A DNA stretch of 45,632 nucleotides. It comes from JBFGCA01 sp041567315. Lineage in GTDB: Bacteria > Acidobacteriota > Thermoanaerobaculia > Multivoradales > JAHEKO01. Location: positions 1 to 45,632 of the forward strand of contig JBFGCA010000027.1 of the NCBI GenBank assembly GCA_041567315.1. Direction: 5' to 3'. Of the stretch, positions 40,676-45,632 are shown in pieces. Each line of letters opens with the position of its first letter. Position 1 is the stretch's first letter. Below the pieces are notes generated by a model that made no database searches, was not told the DNA's origin, and worked only from the letters and a program-made list of their open reading frames with translations. The translations under genes were made by a program, and so were the position numbers.

Positions 40676-42803
40676 GCCGCTCGCGCGCCTCGGCCAGCAG
40701 CTCGGAGGCCGCCTGCGGCTGGCCGAGCCGACGCAGCGTGTCGATGACCAGCGCGTAGGCGGCCGGGGCCGGGTTGCGCTCGACCAGCGAGCGCAGCACC
40801 TCGACGGCGGCCGCGGTCTCGCCGGTGTAGGCGTAGAGCAGCGCCAGCCGGCCGTAGGCCCGGGCGTCGGCCGGGAACAGCTCCACCTGCCGGCGGAGCG
40901 CCCGCTCGGCCTCGGGGAGCCGCTCGAGCTGGGCCAGCAGGTTGCCCTTGACCAGGTAGAGGTCGCGCGGCGGGCCGCTAGCTTCGCCTCCCCCTTCCCC
41001 ATCCGCGGCCTCGGCGCGCTCGATCCGCTCCAGCCCGGCCGCCGGCCGGCCGCGGGCGAGGTCGACCTGGGCCAGCAGGACCAGCGCCTCCGGCTCCTCG
41101 CCACCGGCCGCGAGCGCCGCCTGCGCCTGACGCTCGGCCTCCTCGAGGTCGCGGGCGGCGAGGGCCAGCTGGGCGAGCAGCAGGCGGGGCGCCAACGGGT
41201 CCCAGTCGAGGGCGGCGCGGGCCAGCTCGGCGGCCTCCGGATAGTCGCCGAGCAGCGCCGCCACCCGCGCCGCTTCGAGCGACAGGTGCGGAGTGCCGGC
41301 CGACAGCTCGATCGCCTTCCGGTAGGCGGCCAGCGCCTCGCGGAGCTGCCCGCTCTGGCGGAGCGAGCGCGCCGCCTGCTCCCAGGCGATCACCATCCCG
41401 GGATTGGCGGCGAGGATCTCCTGGAGCGCCGCGGCCGCCTCGCGGTGGCGGCCCGCCTCGGCGGCGCGAACCGCCTCCTGCAGCCGGCCGAGCAGGTGGA
41501 TCTGGCTGGCGGGGGCGGGCGCCGGTCCGGCGGCGGCGCTGCGGGCGCCGCCCAGGTAGCCCAGGGCCTCGAGCCGCCGGCGGGTCTCGGCGTCGACCGC
41601 GGCGGGGGGGCTGAAGCACCGCTCGACCGCTGCCAGCTCGCGCCTCAAGGGGGCCGCGGCGCCGGTCTCCGCGGGCAGCAGGTTGCGACGCTGGCCGGGA
41701 TCCCGTTCGAGGTCGTAGAGCTCGGGCTCAGGGCTCTCGATGTACTGGAAGCGGCCGTCGACCATCGAGACGAGCTCGCTCCATCCGAAATAGAGGCGCG
41801 GGTAGTAGGACTCGGCGTAGAGCCGGCGCTCGGCGCCGCCGGCGGCCGGCAGGTCGAACAGCGGCCGCCCGGGCAGCCCGGCGGGCAGCTCCGCGCCGGC
41901 CAGGGCGGCCAAGGTCGGCACCAGGTCGATCAGCCCCGCCACCGCCGGCGTCCGCCACCCCGCCCCGCGGTTGCCCGGCCACTTGACCACCAGCGGCACC
42001 TGCAGGCTCTCGCGGTAGAGGAAGATGCCGTGCTCCTCCTCGCCGTGGTCGCCGAGGCCTTCGCCGTGGTCCGAGGTGACGACAATCGCCGCCTGCTCGT
42101 AGAGCCCCAGCCGGTCGAGCGCCGCCAGCAGGTCGCCGACCACCCGATCGGCGGCGGCGATCTCGCCGTCGTAGGGCGAGGCGTAGCGCGAGGCCCAGGG
42201 CTCGGGCGGCCGGTAGGGCGCGTGCGGCTCGTAGAGGTGGAGAAAGAGGAAGAAGGGCCGCCCGGCCACCGACTCGAGCCAGGGCAGCACCGCCGTGAGG
42301 GTCGCCGGGCCCGCGCGCTGGAGCCCCTCGGGGCCGAGCCCGGCGCGGTAGTCGATGCGGTCCTCGTAGAGGTCGAAGCCCTCCGCCATCCCGGTCTCGC
42401 CGCGCAGCACGAAGGCCGACACCGCGGCGCCGGTGGCGTAGCCGGCGCCGGCCAGCAGTCGCGGCAGCCAGGGCAGGCCTGCGCCGTCGAGGCGGTAGCC
42501 CATGTTGTCGCGCACCCCGTGCGCCGGCGGCAGCAGACCGGTGAGCATCGAGGCGTGGGCGGGAAGGGTGAGCGGCATGTGGGTCCAGGCGCTCTCGAAG
42601 ACCTCGCCGTCGGCCGCCAGCCGGTCGATGGCCGGGGTCTCGACCCCGGCGTAGCCGTAGGCCGGCAGGCGGTCGGCCCGCAGGGTGTCGATCGAGACCA
42701 GGACCAGAGGCGGGCGCGAAACGGCGAGCGGCGAATCCGAGCTCCCGCCGCAGGCCCAGGAGACCGCCACCAGCGGCAGGAGCGCCGCCGCCCGGCCGCT
42801 CAT
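40635..42803 (-). CDS. Sulfatase-superfamily hydrolase fused to TPR repeats (paralog 1)
   Basis: A 722-aa protein with a hydrophobic N-terminus (Cys18, poor lipobox) and an alkaline-phosphatase/sulfatase fold to about residue 425. Metal residues are seen in SIDTLRAD, HLYEPHAPYRPPEPWA and TSDHGEGLGDHGE. The nucleophile position reads T79-L-P-A-H, so the Cys or Ser needed for formylglycine is replaced by Thr. The LEALGYLGGAR linker leads to about 280 residues of TPR-like helical repeats. The ATG overlaps the upstream stop (ATGA), so the two paralogs are co-translated. It may hydrolyse or transfer a phospho or sulfo group at the envelope; no substrate is known. Confidence 0.85.
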   Translation of the reverse strand: MSGRAAALLPLVAVSWACGGSSDSPLAVSRPPLVLVSIDTLRADRLPAYGYAGVETPAIDRLAADGEVFESAWTHMPLTLPAHASMLTGLLPPAHGVRDNMGYRLDGAGLPWLPRLLAGAGYATGAAVSAFVLRGETGMAEGFDLYEDRIDYRAGLGPEGLQRAGPATLTAVLPWLESVAGRPFFLFLHLYEPHAPYRPPEPWASRYASPYDGEIAAADRVVGDLLAALDRLGLYEQAAIVVTSDHGEGLGDHGEEEHGIFLYRESLQVPLVVKWPGNRGAGWRTPAVAGLIDLVPTLAALAGAELPAGLPGRPLFDLPAAGGAERRLYAESYYPRLYFGWSELVSMVDGRFQYIESPEPELYDLERDPGQRRNLLPAETGAAAPLRRELAAVERCFSPPAAVDAETRRRLEALGYLGGARSAAAGPAPAPASQIHLLGRLQEAVRAAEAGRHREAAAALQEILAANPGMVIAWEQAARSLRQSGQLREALAAYRKAIELSAGTPHLSLEAARVAALLGDYPEAAELARAALDWDPLAPRLLLAQLALAARDLEEAERQAQAALAAGGEEPEALVLLAQVDLARGRPAAGLERIERAEAADGEGGGEASGPPRDLYLVKGNLLAQLERLPEAERALRRQVELFPADARAYGRLALLYAYTGETAAAVEVLRSLVERNPAPAAYALVIDTLRRLGQPQAASELLAEARERLTDPGQLERLLRR

Positions 42804-44956
42804 CCGGCGATCTGCCGCAGCATCCGGCGCGCCTTCTCGAGGTCGGGCCCGTAGCGCTCCGGGGGCGCCGAGGCCACGAAGCGCTCGAGAGCCGAGCGCG
42901 CGCGGTCGCGCTCGCCCACCTCCATCGCCACCACCGCGATGTTGTAGAGCACGTCGTGGAAGTCGCTTTCGAGGGCGACGGCGCGCTCCCAGGCGTCGAG
43001 CGCCGAAGCCGGCTGGCCCAGGTTGTAGCGGGCCGCCCCCAGGTAGTTCCAGGCCAGGGCCAGGTCGCGGTTGAGCGCCAGCGCCCGCTCGGCCTGATCG
43101 CGCGCCTCGGCCCAGCGCTGGCGGCGCAGCGCCACCAGGGCCAGGTTCTGATGGGCCTGCGGGTTGCGGGAATCGCGGTCGAAGACCCGCTGCAGGACGG
43201 CCGCGGCCTCCTCCTGCCGCCCGCCCTCGGTGAGCACCAGGCCGAGGGCGTTGAGGGCGTCCGGGTCGCCGCCGGCGGCCAGCGGCCGGAGCAGCGCCAC
43301 CCCCTCTCCGGCCCGCCCAGCCTCGGCCAGGGTCAGCCCCAGCTGGCGGAGCAGCTCGTCGGAGGCCACGCCCCGCCGCCGCGCCTCCTCCATCGTCGCC
43401 AGCGCCTCGTCCCGCCGGCCGGCCTCGAGCTGGATCTGGGCGAGCTGGTAGTAGGCCACACCCATGTCGGGGCGGCGCTCCATCACCTCGCGGACCATCG
43501 ACGCGGCCTCCGCCAGCTCGCCCGTCCGGTAGAGGTGGAGCGCCTGGTGGAGCTTGCGGTCCAGCTCGACCAGCCGCTTGGGGTCGTCCTCGACGCCGTA
43601 GGACTGCTTGGCGGCCGCGGCGCCGCCCAGGTAGCCCAGGCTGCGCAGCGCGGCGCGCTCCTCTGCGGCCACCGGTCCGCGGGCCGGCGGCCAGGCCGAC
43701 TCGGCGGGCAGCAGCGCGGCCAGCTCGCGCACCGCGGCGCGCTCCTCGGCCGCCAGGTTGCGCCGCTCGCCGGGGTCCTGCTCGAGGTCGTAGAGCTCGG
43801 GCTCGGGCAGGGCGATGAACTTGCGGCCGTCGCGGATGGCCCCGCGCAGCGGCGCCCAGCCGCGGTCCAGGTTGGCCGACAGCGCCTCGAAGTAGGTGGC
43901 CGGGGCCTCCTCCCGGTCGCCGCCAACCAGCGGCCGGCCCGGCAGCCCGGGCGGCGCCGTCACCCCGGTGGCCGCCAGCAACGTCGGCAGCAGGTCGACG
44001 TGGCTCGCCGGCCGGTCGCTGCGTCCCGCCGCCAGCCCCGGCGCCCACAGCACCAGCGGCACCCGCAGCGTCGGCTCGTAGGCGAACAGCCCGTGGGTGA
44101 GCTCGCCGTGCTCGCCGAGGGCCTCGCCGTGGTCGGCGGTGAAGATCACCAGCGCCGAAGCATCGCCGCCGGTCGCCTCGTCGAGCAGCGGCGCCAGGAA
44201 GGCGTCGACCGCCGCCACCTCGCCCAGATAGGGGTCGGCGGCGAAGCGCGAGGCCCACGGCTCGGGCGGCGCGTAGGGGGCGTGGGGGTCGAAGAGATGG
44301 ACCCACAGGAACCGGCGGCGGCCGCTCTGCGCCCGCCACCATTCGAGCGCCGGACCCACCACCTGGTCGCCGCGGCGCTCGGCGTAGTCGGCGTCCTGCT
44401 GGTGCGAGCCCTCCGGGTAGCGGTCGTCGTAGACCTCGAAGCCGCGCGCCAGCCCGAAGCGGGCGTCGAGCGGAAAGGCGCCGACGAAGGCGGCGGTCGA
44501 GAACCCGGCCGCCGACAGCAGGGTGGCGGCGGTGGGGATCTCCGCCGGCAGCACGAAGCCGCTGTTGTCCCGGATGCCGTGCTCGTAGGGGTGCAGCCCG
44601 GTGAGGATGTTGGCGTGCGACGGCAGGGTGACGACGTTGTGGGCGTGGGCGCGGGCGAACACCAGCCCGCCCGCCGCCAGCCGGTCGAGCGCCGGCGTCG
44701 CCGCCCGCTGGTTGCCGGCGAACCCCAGCGCGTCGGCCCGCAGGGTATCGACGGTGATCAGCAGCACGCTCTCGACCACCGGCGGCGCCGCCCCCGAGGC
44801 TCCGGCGCTGGCGGGTGACGATCCCGGCGACGGCGACGCCGTCTCGCCGGCTCCTGCCGGGGTCGCGCGCTCACAGCCAACGAGAGCCAGCGCCATCGCC
44901 CCGAGCGCCGGCCCCAGCCGCATCTTCGTCCACGGAAGCCCCCACCGACGACTCAT
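42800..44956 (-). CDS. Sulfatase-superfamily lipoprotein fused to TPR repeats (paralog 2)
   Basis: A 718-aa protein with a clear lipobox (LVGC, Cys28). The hydrolase domain has ITVDTLRAD, T110-L-P-S-H, LTGLHPYEHGIRDNSGF, HLFDPHAPYAPPEPWA and FTADHGEALGEHGE. As in its neighbour, Thr stands where sulfatases have Cys or Ser. LRSLGYLGGAAA leads into TPR-like repeats to the end. The order and motifs show tandem duplication with the downstream gene. An ATG at 44923 gives a shorter signal peptide; 44956 is chosen for the GAGGG element before it. It is divergent from the CRTAC1-like gene. Confidence 0.88.
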   Translation of the reverse strand: MSRRWGLPWTKMRLGPALGAMALALVGCERATPAGAGETASPSPGSSPASAGASGAAPPVVESVLLITVDTLRADALGFAGNQRAATPALDRLAAGGLVFARAHAHNVVTLPSHANILTGLHPYEHGIRDNSGFVLPAEIPTAATLLSAAGFSTAAFVGAFPLDARFGLARGFEVYDDRYPEGSHQQDADYAERRGDQVVGPALEWWRAQSGRRRFLWVHLFDPHAPYAPPEPWASRFAADPYLGEVAAVDAFLAPLLDEATGGDASALVIFTADHGEALGEHGELTHGLFAYEPTLRVPLVLWAPGLAAGRSDRPASHVDLLPTLLAATGVTAPPGLPGRPLVGGDREEAPATYFEALSANLDRGWAPLRGAIRDGRKFIALPEPELYDLEQDPGERRNLAAEERAAVRELAALLPAESAWPPARGPVAAEERAALRSLGYLGGAAAAKQSYGVEDDPKRLVELDRKLHQALHLYRTGELAEAASMVREVMERRPDMGVAYYQLAQIQLEAGRRDEALATMEEARRRGVASDELLRQLGLTLAEAGRAGEGVALLRPLAAGGDPDALNALGLVLTEGGRQEEAAAVLQRVFDRDSRNPQAHQNLALVALRRQRWAEARDQAERALALNRDLALAWNYLGAARYNLGQPASALDAWERAVALESDFHDVLYNIAVVAMEVGERDRARSALERFVASAPPERYGPDLEKARRMLRQIAG

Positions 44957-45012
44957 GCCCTCGGCAGTCTAACCCCGCCCAAGCGGCGTGCGGGGCCTGG
45001 CATGGCACGTGC

Positions 45013-45018
45013 TACGCT
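45013..45018 (+). promoter_or_regulatory. -10-like box of the CRTAC1-like gene
   Basis: GTGCTACGCT gives TACGCT at 45013-45018, 31 bp before the start codon, in the short gap between divergent genes. No -35 hexamer is evident. Confidence 0.35.
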
Positions 45019-45049
45019 GGCTCGCCCCGGGGAGGCTGATGGAGGGTTG

Positions 45050-45632
45050 ATGGACGGTTCCGCAACCGCCGACAGCGTCCCGAGACGCCGCCCCGCCCAC
45101 CGTTTCGCCCGCGCTCTTCGCCGCCTGCCGTGGTGCCTCGCCGCGGCCACGCTGGGGCTGCCGGGCTGGCCGGCGGCCGCCGCCGATGAGACCTCCGGGG
45201 ACCCCGTCTTCGCCGACCGCAGCGCCGAAGTCGGGCTCGACTTCGTGCACTTCAACGGCATGTCCGGCGAGTACTACTTTCCGGAGATGACCGGCGCCGG
45301 TGCGGCGCTGGTGGACTACGACGGCGACGGCGACCTCGATCTCTATCTGGTCCAGGGCCACATGATGGGGCCGGGCAAGACGCTCGCCGACGCCGTCTTC
45401 CAGCCGCGCCATCCGCTGCCGCTGACCGACCGGCTGTACCGCAACGACGCGGCACCGGCCGGGGCGGACGATGCGGAGGGCGCGGTGGCGCCGTTCCGCC
45501 TCGCCGACGTGACCGCGGCGGCGGGAATCGAGGCCCCGGGCTACGGCATGGGGGTCGCCGCCGGCGACGTCGACAACGACGGCTGGGTCGACCTCTACGT
45601 CACCAACTTCGGCCCCAACCAGATGCTGCGCA
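45050..45632 (+). CDS. CRTAC1-like FG-GAP/VCBS repeat protein, truncated by the window end
   Basis: The first 194 codons are visible and open to the edge. A twin-Arg-rich N-terminus (PRRRPAHRFARALRRLPW) precedes a hydrophobic signal ending in WPAAAAD, so it is exported. FADRSAEVGLDFVHFNG and ALVDYDGDGDLDLYLVQG, then AAGDVDNDGWVDLYVTNFG, are FG-GAP/VCBS calcium-binding propeller blades as in the CRTAC1/ASPIC-UnbV family, abundant in Acidobacteriota. GGAGGG precedes the ATG. A three-codon frame (Met-Glu-Gly-stop, 45039-45050) with its own GGGGAGG ends in TGATG on this start. Function is unknown; an extracellular binding or adhesion role is usual speculation. Confidence 0.88.
   Translation, partial: MDGSATADSVPRRRPAHRFARALRRLPWCLAAATLGLPGWPAAAADETSGDPVFADRSAEVGLDFVHFNGMSGEYYFPEMTGAGAALVDYDGDGDLDLYLVQGHMMGPGKTLADAVFQPRHPLPLTDRLYRNDAAPAGADDAEGAVAPFRLADVTAAAGIEAPGYGMGVAAGDVDNDGWVDLYVTNFGPNQMLR

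Overview
The window is a GC-rich (roughly 70%) stretch of a chromosome from a diderm (outer-membrane) bacterium. It has Omp85/TamAB-type outer-membrane machinery, a PagL-like lipid A deacylase, lipoprotein signals, two sulfatase-superfamily proteins with C-terminal TPRs, a CRTAC1-like FG-GAP protein, and the block thrS-rpmI-rplT-zapA-6S RNA-rny-ymdB. This combination fits Acidobacteriota (possibly a Thermoanaerobaculia-like lineage). That placement is inference from gene content, not from a marker phylogeny. Several starts are GTG or TTG, and many genes overlap or abut.

Layout. (1) 0.25-10.2 kb, minus strand: a tight chain of Trm112-like protein, O-antigen ligase/polymerase, tlyA, nadK, tamB, tamA. 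(2) 10.3-12.4 kb, plus strand: a SAM methyltransferase and an NAD-dependent sugar epimerase/dehydratase. (3) 12.4-17.7 kb, minus: a YtcJ-like amidohydrolase, a two-half M16 peptidase with odd linkers, and a small conserved acidic protein. (4) 17.8-25.1 kb, minus: a serine-acetyltransferase-like protein, a GT2 glycosyltransferase, then (beyond a MITE-like repeat) an AlgX/AlgJ-like protein, an AlgI-like MBOAT acyltransferase and a propeller-PKD-LamG lipoprotein, together a probable polysaccharide O-acylation module. (5) 25.5-30.5 kb: a glucose-1-phosphate cytidylyltransferase (+), a PagL-like protein (-) and a GH38 alpha-mannosidase (+). (6) 30.4-37.6 kb, minus: thrS, rpmI, rplT, a coiled-coil protein, zapA, 6S RNA, rny, ymdB-type phosphoesterase and a WaaE-like glycosyltransferase. 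(7) 37.7-37.9 kb: two tRNA-Val genes. (8) 38.0-45.6 kb: a thioredoxin-like protein, a polytopic membrane protein, two tandem sulfatase-TPR proteins, and the start of a CRTAC1-like gene cut by the window end.

Much of the window serves the cell envelope: building and modifying surface glycans (GT2s, epimerase, CDP-glucose synthesis, O-acylation, O-antigen ligase), lipid A trimming, and outer-membrane protein or lipid transport (TamAB). The rest is core translation, division and RNA decay.

The non-coding content worth most attention is: a 6S RNA between zapA and rny; a 66-bp repeat present twice (64/66 identical); a MITE-like element whose terminal repeat carries the stop codon of the neighbouring gene; a diverged relative of that element at another gene end; perfect palindromes of 26 bp (inside the M16 peptidase) and 20 bp (between rpmI and rplT); and -10-like boxes so close to GTG starts that leaderless transcripts are plausible. 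I found no CRISPR array, no prophage and no recognised antiphage system.
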